64,000 nt of DNA from Amylibacter sp. (GCA_021775355.1 JAJFHZ010000006.1:62001-126000); one strand, 5' to 3'; counted from the first letter of the stretch, positions 17,808 through 27,596 are shown. Numbers and translations are program-made. The notes: generated by a model not told the origin, from the sequence alone.

Positions 17808-18962
17808 ATGTTGCTACTACAGATGTTACAGTTAAATTACAGTCTACTTTTGGCGATTTTGATTATCGTCCCGTTTTTGCTGGCAAAAGCATTTATCAAC
17901 GAACGTCGAGCCAAGATAGCAGAAGCCACGCGCATAACGCGCGAACAGGCCTTGATTGCAGAACGCTTGACCAATGCCGTCAATCAATTGGGCGCATATA
18001 AAACCGTTCACAGACGCACCCCGCAAACCCTGTATCAAAACAGCCCTGACGGGGCTTTCATCACTGATGATCTGGGTCAGCTTATTCCGCAACGCACACC
18101 GCAAGGTAAAATTCTTGCCAAATGGGAAAATTGGACGGAAACCGAACCCAATCTGGAAATCCGTCTGGGCGGCTTGTTTACACTGGAACGCATCAGCCAG
18201 ATCAGCGAACAAGAACATATTGTCGTGATGGAAACGTTATGTGCCTACATCCGCGAAAATGCGGCCACAAAAATTGCATCCGAACCCATTGGCAATATAC
18301 CCGCACAATACAGTGCTCCGCGCGCGGATATTCAGATGGCAATCAAAATTTTGGGGCGTCGCGGATTGGACCGCATTGCCCATGAAGCGAAGCTTGATCC
18401 ACCTTACCGTCTTGATCTGCGCGATGCCGATTTGGCAGGTGTGGATTTTTCCGACGGGCATTTTGGCCCCGCAATCATGGCCCGTACAAATTTGCACGGC
18501 GCATGGCTGGATAACAGCACATTTCGGGGGGCTGATTTTTCCGCAGCCAATATGACCAAAGCATGGCTGGAAAGTGCGGATTTATCAACAACACATCTGG
18601 AAGATACCACGTTGAATTGCGCATGGATGGTTGGGGCAAACCTGCATGAGGCCACAATGAACGGGGCTGATTTACGCGGAGCAAAGATGCGCAACACCAA
18701 TCTGCAAGGGGTTGAACTTGACGGTGCCATTATAAAAGATACCGACATCAAAGACGCCAACCTGAAACTTGTCTGGCTGCACGGTGTAAATTGCGCAGGC
18801 TTTGAAAACTTGTCGCAAGACCAGCTTGACAGTGCCTTTGGTGACATCACCACAAACATCCCCAAAGACGCCACACGCCCGCTTTGGCCACGTCAAAAAA
18901 TCACCTATATGGAAAGTTTCGAGATGTGGATCAACGCCAAAAACCAGAAAAAAGCGGCCTGA
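17808..18962 (+). CDS. Membrane-anchored pentapeptide-repeat protein
   Basis: A 384-residue protein with one N-terminal membrane helix (residues 7-27), a charged helical stretch, a region of about 130 residues of unknown fold, and then pentapeptide repeats of the A(D/N)LXX type from about residue 203 to 320 (ADLAGVDFSDGHF to DANLKLVWLHGVN), forming a right-handed beta-helix. The tail LSQDQLDSAFGD recurs in alphaproteobacterial proteins of this type. No catalytic motif is visible; such proteins are usually thought to be scaffolds. The ATG is at 17808 after a G-rich stretch. A possible promoter (TTGGAA-N17-GATAGT, 17753-17781) precedes it. It reads toward serS, 90 bp downstream. Confidence 0.85.
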   Translation: MLLLQMLQLNYSLLLAILIIVPFLLAKAFINERRAKIAEATRITREQALIAERLTNAVNQLGAYKTVHRRTPQTLYQNSPDGAFITDDLGQLIPQRTPQGKILAKWENWTETEPNLEIRLGGLFTLERISQISEQEHIVVMETLCAYIRENAATKIASEPIGNIPAQYSAPRADIQMAIKILGRRGLDRIAHEAKLDPPYRLDLRDADLAGVDFSDGHFGPAIMARTNLHGAWLDNSTFRGADFSAANMTKAWLESADLSTTHLEDTTLNCAWMVGANLHEATMNGADLRGAKMRNTNLQGVELDGAIIKDTDIKDANLKLVWLHGVNCAGFENLSQDQLDSAFGDITTNIPKDATRPLWPRQKITYMESFEMWINAKNQKKAA

Positions 18963-19052
18963 AATCCGACTTGTAAAACTAGCTGGTTTAATCCGGCTCA
19001 AACTTGGCTATAAGCCATTCCAAAGACAACTCAAACCCGATCAGGTAGCCCT

Positions 19053-20345
19053 ATGCACGACATCCGCGCCATCCGCGAAAACCCCGAAGCTTTTGATGCA
19101 GCCCTTGCTATGCGCGGGGCCGCCCCCATGTCCGCTGAAATTCTGGCAATAGACGAAAGCCGTCGCGCCAAAATCACCAAGGCGGAACAAGCTCTGGCAG
19201 AACGCAATGCGGCATCCAAAGAAATCGGTCGCGCCAAAGCACAAGGGCTGGATAAAGAGTTTGAACGCCTGCGCCTGCTGGTAGCCGACAAAAAAGCCGA
19301 AGTTGCCGCATTGGACGACGAAGCCAAATCCGAAGATGACAGGCTGCAAACCCTGCTGATGACCCTGCCGAACAGCCCTTATGACGACGTCCCGCTAGGT
19401 AAAGACGAAGCCGACAATGTCGAAATACATCGCTGGGGCATGCCATTATCGTTGCACTTCCCCCCAAAGGAACACTTTGAACTGCCTGCGGCTCAGGGCG
19501 GCATGGACTTTGAACTTGCCGCCAAGATCAGCGGCTCGCGCTTTGTGATCTTGTCTGGTGCCGTGGCACGGCTGCACCGCGCTTTGGCGCAATTCATGCT
19601 GGACACACACATAAACGAAAACGGGCTGACCGAAGTCAACACACCCGTTATCGTGCGCGATGAAGCAATGATCGGGACAGGTCAGCTGCCAAAATTCGCC
19701 GAAGACAGCTATCAGACCACCAATGGCTGGTGGCTGGTGCCAACTTCTGAAGTGCCCTTGACCAATATCGTTGCCGAGACCATTCAGGATGATGCGGCCC
19801 TGCCCCGCCGCTTCGTCGCCCATTCCCTGTGTTTCCGTTCAGAAGCAGGTTCTGCGGGGCGTGATACATCCGGCATGTTGCGCCAGCACCAGTTCGAAAA
19901 GGTCGAAATGGTCAGCGTTACCAAACCCGAAAACAGCCGCGATGAACTGGATCGCATGACCAAATGCGCAGAAGGAATATTGGAACGTCTGAACCTGCCT
20001 TACCGTACCGTGGTTCTGTGTACCGGCGACATGGGCTTTGGCGCGCGCCGCACCCACGACATCGAAGTCTGGTTACCGGGGCAGGACACTTACCGTGAAA
20101 TTTCCAGTTGTTCCGTTTGCGGTGATTTTCAAGCCCGCCGCATGAACGCCCGTTTCCGCCGCGACGGCGAGAAAAAACCGGAATTTGTCCATACATTGAA
20201 CGGTTCAGGTCTGGCCGTGGGCCGCTGCCTGATCGCGGTGCTGGAAAACGGTCAACAAAAAGACGGTTCCGTGGAACTGCCGGAAGTGTTGCATGGTTAT
20301 CTGGGCGGTAAGACGAAGATCAACAAGGGTGGGGTTTTGTCCTAA
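19053..20345 (+). CDS. serS: Seryl-tRNA synthetase
   Basis: A 430-residue class II synthetase: an N-terminal long coiled-coil arm that grips tRNA-Ser (about residues 30-100, rich in Lys, Ala and Glu) and a catalytic domain with motif 2 [17 protein letters not shown] and motif 3 [24 protein letters not shown], the serine pocket, is also present. Length is normal. It begins the serS-surE-pcm group, and the gaps suggest cotranscription with surE 64 bp downstream. No T-box or other leader is visible. Confidence 0.98.
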   Translation: MHDIRAIRENPEAFDAALAMRGAAPMSAEILAIDESRRAKITKAEQALAERNAASKEIGRAKAQGLDKEFERLRLLVADKKAEVAALDDEAKSEDDRLQTLLMTLPNSPYDDVPLGKDEADNVEIHRWGMPLSLHFPPKEHFELPAAQGGMDFELAAKISGSRFVILSGAVARLHRALAQFMLDTHINENGLTEVNTPVIVRDEAMIGTGQLPKFAEDSYQTTNGWWLVPTSEVPLTNIVAETIQDDAALPRRFVAHSLCFRSEAGSAGRDTSGMLRQHQFEKVEMVSVTKPENSRDELDRMTKCAEGILERLNLPYRTVVLCTGDMGFGARRTHDIEVWLPGQDTYREISSCSVCGDFQARRMNARFRRDGEKKPEFVHTLNGSGLAVGRCLIAVLENGQQKDGSVELPEVLHGYLGGKTKINKGGVLS

Positions 20346-20409
20346 CACCCCCTTCCCACAATCCTCTCAATAGTGTAGCCAAATGGTAACTTAATATCGG
20401 GTAGGCATC

Positions 20410-21192
20410 ATGCGCATTCTTATCACCAACGACGACGGCATTCGGGCCCCCGGCCTAGAGGTCATGTTACAAATTGCCACCGAGCTTGCAGGACCCAATG
20501 GCGAGGTCTGGACAGTTGCCCCCGAAGCTGAACAATCGGGCGTGGGCCACGCGATTTCATTCGTCAATCCAATGCGGGTTTTTCATAACGCCCCACGCGT
20601 CGTGGCCGTAGACGGCACCCCGGCTGATTGCGTTCTGGCAGGTATCAGCGAAGTTATGGAAGATAAACCGGACTTGATCCTGTCGGGCATAAACCGGGGC
20701 AATAATGCGGCACAAAACACACTTTACTCAGGTACGATTGGTGCTGCAATGGAAGGCGCGTTGCACGGCGTCAATTCCATTGCCCTGTCGCAATTTTTTG
20801 GCCCCGACAACAGGGATTTGGATGACCCGTTCGAAGTTGCACGCGCCATGGGTGCTAAAGTGATCCGGGGAATTTTGGAAACCGACATGTGGGGACAAGC
20901 CCCTTACGGGCTGTTTTACAACGTAAATTTCCCCCCTGTCACCGCTGCTGAATGCAAAGGTACGCAGGCTGTTTCCCAAGGCTTCCGCAACAATACGGAT
21001 TTTTATGCCGTCGCTGAAACCGGCCCGAACGGACGCAGGTATTTATGGGTAACAATGGGTTCACAACATGTCGCCACCAAATCCGGCACTGATGTTCACG
21101 CCAATCTGGAAAACTATATATCGGTCACACCGATGCACGCTGATCTGACCTGCCATGACAGTTTGACCAAGTTACAAGGAGCATTTAAATAA
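20410..21192 (+). CDS. surE: 5'/3'-nucleotidase SurE
   Basis: A 260-residue metal-dependent phosphatase acting on nucleoside monophosphates. The opening [15 protein letters not shown] holds the Asp-Asp metal ligands, and SGINRGNNA with GTIGAAMEG completes the active site. The stop codon overlaps the pcm start (TAATG), the classical surE-pcm pairing seen across proteobacteria. The ATG has GGGTAGG upstream. Confidence 0.97.
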   Translation: MRILITNDDGIRAPGLEVMLQIATELAGPNGEVWTVAPEAEQSGVGHAISFVNPMRVFHNAPRVVAVDGTPADCVLAGISEVMEDKPDLILSGINRGNNAAQNTLYSGTIGAAMEGALHGVNSIALSQFFGPDNRDLDDPFEVARAMGAKVIRGILETDMWGQAPYGLFYNVNFPPVTAAECKGTQAVSQGFRNNTDFYAVAETGPNGRRYLWVTMGSQHVATKSGTDVHANLENYISVTPMHADLTCHDSLTKLQGAFK

Positions 21193-21836
21193 TGCTCAGC
21201 CCAGAAGCACAGATGCAATTTCTGCTAATGTTGCGTAACAAGGGTGTGCCGGACAAAGTTTTGGCGGCTATGGAAAAAGTACCCCGCGATATGTTTGTCG
21301 AAGGCCACTTCAAAACCCATGCGTTGGACGATATGGCCCTGCCCATTGACGCGGGCCAAACCATCAGTCAGCCCAGCGTTGTCGCGAAAATGACCGAAGC
21401 CCTTGATGTCGGTCCACGCCACAAGGTTTTGGAAATCGGCACCGGATCAGGCTACCAGTCCGCAATCCTGTCGCACCTTGCGCGCCGCGTGTATTCTATC
21501 GAACGTCACCGCGCATTATCAATCAAGGCGCGTGCACGTATTGATGCGCTAAAATTGCAAAATGTTGTGATCACAACGGGCGACGGCAGTCTTGGCATGC
21601 CCGATCAAGCCCCTTTTGATCGCATCATCTTAACGGCTGCCGCAGAAGACCCCCCAGCAAACCTCTTGGAACAATTGCGAATGGGGGGTATCATGGTGTT
21701 ACCGGTTGGGCAATCGGATGCAGTACAAAGCCTGATAAAGGTTGAAAAAAACGACACTGGGCTTAATTACACGGAACTTGCAGAGGTACGTTTTGTACCG
21801 CTGATCGAAGGAATAGCAAAATCAGACGGGGCTTGA
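21192..21836 (+). CDS. pcm: Protein-L-isoaspartate O-methyltransferase
   Basis: A 214-residue SAM-dependent enzyme that repairs isoaspartyl residues in damaged proteins. It shows the SAM motif [15 protein letters not shown] and the Pcm signature with [13 protein letters not shown], which contains the active-site region before the SAM motif. It is translationally coupled to surE by a one-base overlap, and the LysM/M23 gene follows directly. Length is typical. Confidence 0.97.
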   Translation: MLSPEAQMQFLLMLRNKGVPDKVLAAMEKVPRDMFVEGHFKTHALDDMALPIDAGQTISQPSVVAKMTEALDVGPRHKVLEIGTGSGYQSAILSHLARRVYSIERHRALSIKARARIDALKLQNVVITTGDGSLGMPDQAPFDRIILTAAAEDPPANLLEQLRMGGIMVLPVGQSDAVQSLIKVEKNDTGLNYTELAEVRFVPLIEGIAKSDGA

Positions 21837-21862
21837 AACCCGCAGCAACAGGAACTGGTCAA

Positions 21863-22951
21863 ATGGCAGTTAAAACAATAAGATACATCCTTAATCCATA
21901 TATTTTACTTTGCAGCAGCATCGCATTAAGCGCCTGTAGTGACTTTACGTTAAGTGACCTCAATTCAAAACTTGACCCACGCCCCGGCTCAAACGTAAAT
22001 CAACTGGCCCCACGCCCGCAACCCGACAGTCGCGGCGTGATCACTTATCCGAATTATCAGGTTATCGTCGCCCAACGCAACGATACCATGGCCGATATTG
22101 CCGGCCGTGTCGGCATGAGCGGGCAAGATCTTGCACGCCATAATGGCCTGCCCGAAACCCATATTGCACACAAAGGTCAGGTACTGGCCTTGCCGCCGGG
22201 GATCATCACCCCAACCGCAGATACCATTACTGAAAGCACGCTTGAAGCACGCGCCAATGCCGCTATTGACCGCGCCGGGGCCACACCCGTTCAAGAAGGC
22301 ACATTACAGACCGGCGCGGAACCCATCCGCCACGTCGTCGAGCAAGGTGAAACTGCTTATTCGATCGCCCGTCTTTACGACGTATCGGTCACCGCCCTTG
22401 CATCATGGAACGGCCTGGATCGCAATCTGTCCGTCCGCACGGGCCAACAACTGTTGATCCCCGTAACCGAAGACGGCACCATCCAAACCGCCACACTTGA
22501 TACACCCCAACCACCCAGTGCAAGCACGCCATTGCCCACAGCGGTAGAAACGGCTGTCATACCGGAAAGCCCAAATCTTGCAGCTGACCGCACCCCTGCA
22601 GGTGCTTCCGGCAAGTTGCTGCGCCCGGTAAAAGGCAAGGTTTTGCGCGGCTATTCAGGCAGCAACGAAGGTCTGGACATCGCTGCCGCCTCCGGTACAT
22701 CCGTAAAAGCGGCCGGTGCCGGTGAAATTGCATTAATCTCTAAATCCGGCAGCCAGAACACCATCGTACTGATCCGTCACCCCGATAACCTTTATACGGT
22801 CTATTCGAATGTCTCGAATGTTGCGGTGAAAAAAGGTCAAAAAGTCAAACGCGGGCAATCCATTGCCAAGGTTGCCAAAGGTGACCCGAGTTTCGTTCAT
22901 TTCGAGATACGGCGCGGAACCGAAAGCGTGGATCCTATACCTTATCTGTAA
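21863..22951 (+). CDS. NlpD-like LysM/M23 lipoprotein
   Basis: A 362-residue lipoprotein (signal with lipobox LSAC, Cys near residue 25) with two LysM domains (near residues 55-110 and 150-200) and a C-terminal M23/LytM domain (about 255-360). The M23 part lacks the canonical zinc ligands: where active enzymes have HxxxD and HxH, this reads EGLDIAAASGTSVKA and VHFEIRRG. It is therefore probably a degenerate activator of cell-wall amidases like NlpD or EnvC, not an enzyme. The surE-pcm-nlpD order matches the Escherichia coli order. I chose ATG 21863; an in-frame TTG at 21833 overlaps pcm. Confidence 0.88.
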   Translation: MAVKTIRYILNPYILLCSSIALSACSDFTLSDLNSKLDPRPGSNVNQLAPRPQPDSRGVITYPNYQVIVAQRNDTMADIAGRVGMSGQDLARHNGLPETHIAHKGQVLALPPGIITPTADTITESTLEARANAAIDRAGATPVQEGTLQTGAEPIRHVVEQGETAYSIARLYDVSVTALASWNGLDRNLSVRTGQQLLIPVTEDGTIQTATLDTPQPPSASTPLPTAVETAVIPESPNLAADRTPAGASGKLLRPVKGKVLRGYSGSNEGLDIAAASGTSVKAAGAGEIALISKSGSQNTIVLIRHPDNLYTVYSNVSNVAVKKGQKVKRGQSIAKVAKGDPSFVHFEIRRGTESVDPIPYL

Positions 22952-23075
22952 TATCCGGAACCTGCCCAGAATAGGCTTGCACAGCACGGCAAAATCGGTT
23001 TTCCATACGATGTAAGAAACCGCGCGGACGGGCCCGTATAACCCGCTTGCGCAACAACCTCTTGGAACACACCGG

Positions 23076-23945
23076 ATGAACAACCTGAACGGCATTTTGC
23101 TGATGATCCTCGCTATGGTCGGCTTTACTCTTGAAGACGTGTTTGTAAAACAGCTTTCCGTCACCATCCCGATCAGCCAAATCCTGATCACACTTGGAAT
23201 ATTCAGTGCCACGGTCTTTGCCATAATGGCACGTTTCAAGGGCCACAACGTCTTCGCACGGCACGCCTGGACCCCCACAACCCTTTTGCGCACATTTGCC
23301 GAAGGCATTGCGGCAATGGCGTTTGTCACCTCACTGTCACTTGTCCCAATTTCCACCGTTGCCGCCGTGTTTCAGGTCACGCCACTGGCTATCACAATGG
23401 GTGCCGCCTTGTTTTTCGGCGAAAGCGTCGGTTGGCGACGTTGGAGCGCGATTATCATCGGCTTTATCGGCGTTTTGATCATTATCAGACCCGGTTTCAG
23501 CAGCTTTGACCCATCGGTGCTTTTCGTCTTGATCTCTGTAATGGGCGTAACATTGCGTGATCTCGTCACACGGCGCATCCCCCCAAATGTGGCCTCTACG
23601 GTCATATCCTTTCAGGCGTTCAGCGCATTGGTTCTGTCGGGCCTTGCCCTAATGTTCGTTCGCGCGGACACACTTCAACCAGTGACACAACTGGAAGCAA
23701 GCTATTTTCTGGGCGGTGTGATCTTTGGCGTTGCAGGTTATTACGGTATCGTGGCGGCCATGCGCGCAGGCGACGCGGCCGTCATCACCCCGTTTCGCTA
23801 TACCCGTCTACTGTTTTCATTGATCGTCGGTGTGATAATCTTCCACGAACGCCCCGATATGCTAACCCTGCTGGGGGCTGCGATTATCATCGGAACAGGG
23901 CTTTATACGTTCCTGCGCGAACACCGGCTTGCGCAGGCCGCATAG
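23076..23945 (+). CDS. EamA/DMT-family transporter
   Basis: A 289-residue membrane protein with ten helices in two EamA repeats (LNGILLMILAMVGFTLEDVF near the start; the second repeat begins near DPSVLFVLISVMGVTLRDL). FKGHNVFARHAWTPTTLLRT between helices is typical of this family in roseobacters. Substrate unknown. It lies 124 bp after the NlpD-like gene; that gap shows no clear terminator or promoter. It converges on the DUF815 gene with 18 bp between stop codons. Confidence 0.87.
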   Translation: MNNLNGILLMILAMVGFTLEDVFVKQLSVTIPISQILITLGIFSATVFAIMARFKGHNVFARHAWTPTTLLRTFAEGIAAMAFVTSLSLVPISTVAAVFQVTPLAITMGAALFFGESVGWRRWSAIIIGFIGVLIIIRPGFSSFDPSVLFVLISVMGVTLRDLVTRRIPPNVASTVISFQAFSALVLSGLALMFVRADTLQPVTQLEASYFLGGVIFGVAGYYGIVAAMRAGDAAVITPFRYTRLLFSLIVGVIIFHERPDMLTLLGAAIIIGTGLYTFLREHRLAQAA

Positions 23946-23963
23946 ATTGGTCCTTCACCTATC

Positions 23964-24791
23964 CTACAGCACCACACCCTTACGCCCGGCCAAATCCACG
24001 ATAAACTGCCAGGCCACGCGGCCGGATCTATTCCCGCGTGTGGCTTGCCATTCAATCGCTTCAGCGCGTAGATCATCATCCGAAATTTCAATCCCGTAGG
24101 CATCACAATAGCCACGGATCATTGCCAGATAGCCGTCCTGATCACAGCCGTAAAATCCCAGCCACAAGCCGAAACGGTCTGACAAGGATACTTTTTCCTC
24201 TACCGCTTCACTTGGATTGATCGCGGTGGAACGCTCATTTTCGATCATATCACGTGGCATCAGGTGACGGCGGTTCGATGTGGCATAAAGCACCACATTA
24301 TCGGGCCGTCCTTCAACCCCGCCGTCCAGCACCGCTTTCAGCGATTTATAATGCGTATCGTCATTGCTGAAACTCAGGTCATCGCAAAACAGCAAAAATC
24401 GCTCTTTTGAAGCCCGCAATATTGTCAACAGCCGACCGATACTAGGCAAGTCTTCGCGCTGCACCTCAACCAGTTTCACACCGCCAACAGCACCGTGTAC
24501 CGCTTTGACCAGCGACGATTTTCCCATTCCGCGCGCGCCCCATAAAAGTGCGTTGTTTGCAGGTAACCCACGGGCAAATTGTCTGGTGTTTTCCAAAAGC
24601 GTATCGCGTGCCCGATCAACCCCGATTAGCAGATCAATATCCACGCGGTTTACCTGTGTGACAGGGTCAAGACGGTCAGGCGATACATGCCATACAAATG
24701 CTTCGGCCTGCGTAAAATCAGGGGCTTCAAACGGTTTTGGGCTGATGCGTTCCAGCGCGTTGGCAATCCGCGTCAGTGCGTCCCCGTTCAT
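23964..24791 (-). CDS. DUF815-type P-loop ATPase
   Basis: A 275-residue AAA-like ATPase with Walker A GARGMGKSSLVKA (near residue 85), Walker B FLLFCDDLSF (near 133) and a sensor-like ATSNRRHLMPRDM. This is the layout of the DUF815 family, whose members show sequence resemblance to DnaA/Cdc6-type ATPases; function is not established. Its ATG overlaps the tatC stop by 4 bp (ATGA), so translation is coupled to the Tat export genes. Whether it acts in Tat export is unknown; the coupling is suggestive only. Confidence 0.88.
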   Translation of the reverse strand: MNGDALTRIANALERISPKPFEAPDFTQAEAFVWHVSPDRLDPVTQVNRVDIDLLIGVDRARDTLLENTRQFARGLPANNALLWGARGMGKSSLVKAVHGAVGGVKLVEVQREDLPSIGRLLTILRASKERFLLFCDDLSFSNDDTHYKSLKAVLDGGVEGRPDNVVLYATSNRRHLMPRDMIENERSTAINPSEAVEEKVSLSDRFGLWLGFYGCDQDGYLAMIRGYCDAYGIEISDDDLRAEAIEWQATRGNRSGRVAWQFIVDLAGRKGVVL

Positions 24792-25627
24792 TCATCGTCC
24801 CCATCGTCATAGTAACCGTCTTCACGCAACTGTTTTTCACGTTTGCGTTCTACTGCGGCCACCAGCTGAATAGAAATCTCATAAAGCAGATAGACCACAG
24901 TAAATAAAATTACCTGTGTGATGACATCGGGTGGTGTCACAATCGCGGCCAATGTCAGGATACCGACAACCGCATATTTACGCATGTTTTTCATGCCTTC
25001 GGCCGATACCAGACCAGCCATACCCAAAAGCGTCATCAACACCGGCAACTGAAAACAAAGACCAAAGGCAAAGATAAACTTCAGCGTCAGATCCAGAATA
25101 TCCTGCACCCGTGGAATAAACGTATTACCGGTCTCGGTCAGCCCGCCAACAGCCACATCACCGCCTTCGGTCAAAAAATCACTGAACCCGATGAAAAAGT
25201 TCATCGCCAACGGAGTCACCGCATAATGCGCAAATGCAGCACCTGTTAAAAACAGTAGCGGGGATGCAATAATAAAAGGTAAAAACGCGCCCTTCTCGTT
25301 TTTATACAGGCCCGGTGCCACGAAACGCCACAGTTGAAACGCGATAACAGGAAAAGACAGGGCAAAACCCGTCAGTACCGAAATACGGAAATAAACAAAG
25401 AAGTTTTCTTGTGCTGCAAACGTGGAAAAATCGGGTTTTTGCCCGTAAGAGATCAATATTTTAGCCGTGGGTTCCAGCAGGAACTTCAACAGGCTCGGGG
25501 CGAAATAAAACGTCACCAATATACCTATGATCAATGCGATGATCGAGTAGATCAAACGCGAACGCAATTCGGTCAGATGCTCGATCAACGGCGCGGAACT
25601 ATCTTCCATTTCAACCTTGTCGCTCAT
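24788..25627 (-). CDS. tatC: Sec-independent translocase TatC
   Basis: A 279-residue six-helix protein that recognises twin-arginine signal peptides. The conserved cytoplasmic N terminus [14 protein letters not shown], the cap residues around [16 protein letters not shown], and the [18 protein letters not shown] region are diagnostic. It overlaps tatB by 4 bp upstream and the DUF815 gene by 4 bp downstream, forming a tightly coupled tatABC-DUF815 row. Confidence 0.97.
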   Translation of the reverse strand: MSDKVEMEDSSAPLIEHLTELRSRLIYSIIALIIGILVTFYFAPSLLKFLLEPTAKILISYGQKPDFSTFAAQENFFVYFRISVLTGFALSFPVIAFQLWRFVAPGLYKNEKGAFLPFIIASPLLFLTGAAFAHYAVTPLAMNFFIGFSDFLTEGGDVAVGGLTETGNTFIPRVQDILDLTLKFIFAFGLCFQLPVLMTLLGMAGLVSAEGMKNMRKYAVVGILTLAAIVTPPDVITQVILFTVVYLLYEISIQLVAAVERKREKQLREDGYYDDGDDE

Positions 25628-26100
25628 GATTTAGCCTTAGATGCAGTCGTTTTCTTCGCAACAGGTTTCTTTATCGCCGGTTTTTTCACAGTTGGTTTCT
25701 TTGCAGGAGGTTTCTTGGCCGCCTTTGCCCCAGACTTCTTGACTGTAGCATTTTTCGCGGCAGGATTCTTGGTTACGGGTTTGTCATCGGCAGGTTTCGT
25801 TTCCGTGATACTTTGCGTATTGGTGTATTTCTTGGCAAAGTCGGTGGCCTTGCTGCTCATCCCGCTTACCGACAGATCATCCTTGATTTCGGCCGCCTTT
25901 TTCACGCTGTCGGCAATGTCTTTCACGCCGCTTTCATCCGCCGCATGATTCATAGCACTTTGAAAATCACGCGCCATGCCACGGGCCTTGCCGACAAAGT
26001 TACCCACTTTGCGAAACATCATCGGCAAATCCTTCGGCCCGACGACGATCAACGCCACCACACCGATGATCATCAGTTCAGACCATCCAATATCAAACAT
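25624..26100 (-). CDS. tatB: Twin-arginine translocase subunit TatB
   Basis: A 158-residue TatB with the N-terminal membrane helix and hinge ([20 protein letters not shown] then [10 protein letters not shown]), an amphipathic helix, and a C-terminal tail of about 45 residues made of Lys, Ala, Pro and Val with repeats such as AKKPP, PTVKKP and AIKKP. The tail is low-complexity and positively charged; it may be flexible and tolerant of change. Glu8, important for TatC contact, is present. AAAGGCG precedes the ATG. Confidence 0.95.
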   Translation of the reverse strand: MFDIGWSELMIIGVVALIVVGPKDLPMMFRKVGNFVGKARGMARDFQSAMNHAADESGVKDIADSVKKAAEIKDDLSVSGMSSKATDFAKKYTNTQSITETKPADDKPVTKNPAAKNATVKKSGAKAAKKPPAKKPTVKKPAIKKPVAKKTTASKAKS

Positions 26101-26130
26101 TGCTTACGCCTTTAGATGCGAAAAGGCGTT

Positions 26131-26379
26131 TCAGCTCTTTTCGCTTTTGTCATTTTCAGGGGTGATGTCTTTAGCGGTTTCAGATGCGTCTTCAATCGCG
26201 GCATCCATTTCTTCCTTACCTTCGGATACGCCTTTCTTGAACGCCGTGATACCCTTGCCAACTTCGCCCATCAGGCTGGACACTTTTCCGCGCCCAAACA
26301 TCAAAAGCACAACAACGGCAATAAGGATCAGACCCGGCAGGCCAATATTCTGAATAAACAGAGGTGTGGTTAGAAACAT
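26131..26379 (-). CDS. tatA: Twin-arginine translocase subunit TatA
   Basis: An 82-residue TatA: a short membrane helix followed by [16 protein letters not shown], the FGxxK hinge and amphipathic helix that form the Tat pore, then an acidic tail. GGGAG precedes the ATG. It starts the tatABC row and is preceded by a perfect 9-bp inverted repeat. The upstream ABC gene is 143 bp away. Confidence 0.95.
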   Translation of the reverse strand: MFLTTPLFIQNIGLPGLILIAVVVLLMFGRGKVSSLMGEVGKGITAFKKGVSEGKEEMDAAIEDASETAKDITPENDKSEKS

Positions 26380-26400
26380 TCAAATTCTCCCAAAGTGGTA

Positions 26401-26422
26401 ACAAAGCAATTCTTTGCTTTGT
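26401..26422 (-). promoter_or_regulatory. Perfect inverted repeat upstream of tatA
   Basis: ACAAAGCAA and TTGCTTTGT are perfect 9-bp arms around a 4-nt loop, 21 bp upstream of the tatA start. It is AT-rich and not followed by a T run on the minus strand, so it is not a good terminator for the ABC gene upstream. It may be an operator or a leader hairpin of the tat operon. Confidence 0.4.
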
Positions 26423-26522
26423 ATTTTATCTTGCTGACATACATTTATGGATTTTTCAGGAAGGTTCAAACCGAAAAGGTGCTATTAGACCATAAATATC
26501 GCCGCACCATGCGTATTTCTAC

Positions 26523-27596
26523 CTATTTAACGAACCAAAAACACCGATCACGGCGCATCGACAGCCACATGGTGGTTTCGATTTTGGGTAAAAACACCCC
26601 CGTGACCAGAACCTTCAGGATGCTGCCATCGTAATCCATCACGAATTCCACCAGACTTTGATGTCCCAGATAACGCGCGCGCTTTACCTTGCCACATGCA
26701 GGCACCCCATCGGCAACTGTCGGGCTGGGCCCTTGTCCGTTGCGGTCGAAATCCAGTTTCAGATGTTGCGGGCGAATAATAATCTCGACTTGCGTCCCGT
26801 CTACCATGCCGGGGGTCAAGAACTGCCCGAACGGTGTTTCCGTTAGGGCGTTCGTTACGGCCCCTTCAATTACATTGATATCCGAGAAAAAGCCCGCAGC
26901 CTGCTTATCCACAGGGGCGTTATACATATTATAGGGCGCACCGGCCTGCACAATCTTGCCATTGCGCATCAGGGCGATGCGGTCAGCCATGCGCATGGCC
27001 TCTTCCGGCTCATGCGTCACCATCAACACGGCGGTATTTTCTGCTTTCAGAATTTCCATCGTCGCATCGCGCACATCATCGCGTAAACGGTCATCAAGCC
27101 CCGAAAACGGCTCATCCATCAACATTACCTGCGGCTTCGGGGCCAAAGCCCGCGCCAGTGCCACACGTTGTTGTTCTCCACCCGACAATTGATGCGGGTA
27201 TTTATGCCCGTAACCGTCCAGATCGACCTTGTGCAACAAATCCGCGACACGGGCCTTTTTATCTGTCCTCGAACCTTTCAGTCCAAACCCCACATTGCCT
27301 TCCACATTCAGATGCGGGAACAACGCAAAATCCTGAAACATCAGGCCGATGTTGCGTTCTTCGGGCGGCATATGGCCCGCATCATCAGACGCCACACGTC
27401 CGTCAATCAGAACCGACCCAGTGGTTTGCCAATCAACGCCCGCTGCAATTCGCAAAGTTGTGGACTTACCGCAACCGGACGGGCCCAACAGGCAAGTCAC
27501 CTCACCTGCCGCCAAAGTCAACGACAGGCCATCAACCACATTTACGCCATCATAGCTGCGGGTAATATCTTGCAATTCCAGTTTATTGGCGGACAT
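26523..27596 (-). CDS. ABC transporter ATP-binding subunit (FbpC/PotA-like)
   Basis: A 357-residue importer-type ATPase with Walker A GPSGCGKSTTLRI, signature LSGGEQQRVALARAL, Walker B VMLMDEPFSGLD and an H-loop in VTHEPEEAM, followed by a C-terminal TOBE-like regulatory region (about 240-357). The DRLRDDVRD stretch after the D-loop is typical of iron(III), putrescine or thiamine importers. No permease or binding-protein gene is next to it: upstream is a sodium:solute symporter and downstream is tatA. It must serve a permease encoded elsewhere, or act in another way. The substrate cannot be assigned. Confidence 0.88.
   Translation of the reverse strand: MSANKLELQDITRSYDGVNVVDGLSLTLAAGEVTCLLGPSGCGKSTTLRIAAGVDWQTTGSVLIDGRVASDDAGHMPPEERNIGLMFQDFALFPHLNVEGNVGFGLKGSRTDKKARVADLLHKVDLDGYGHKYPHQLSGGEQQRVALARALAPKPQVMLMDEPFSGLDDRLRDDVRDATMEILKAENTAVLMVTHEPEEAMRMADRIALMRNGKIVQAGAPYNMYNAPVDKQAAGFFSDINVIEGAVTNALTETPFGQFLTPGMVDGTQVEIIIRPQHLKLDFDRNGQGPSPTVADGVPACGKVKRARYLGHQSLVEFVMDYDGSILKVLVTGVFLPKIETTMWLSMRRDRCFWFVK

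Noticed and set aside
22952..23075. Gene or RNA in the gap after the NlpD-like gene
   Set aside because: No frame with a start site and plausible composition, and no stable hairpin or terminator; nothing supported.
26905..26913. TTATCCACA, a perfect DnaA box
   Set aside because: Single copy inside the coding sequence of the ABC ATPase; no cluster, no AT-rich unwinding region and no origin-linked genes nearby.
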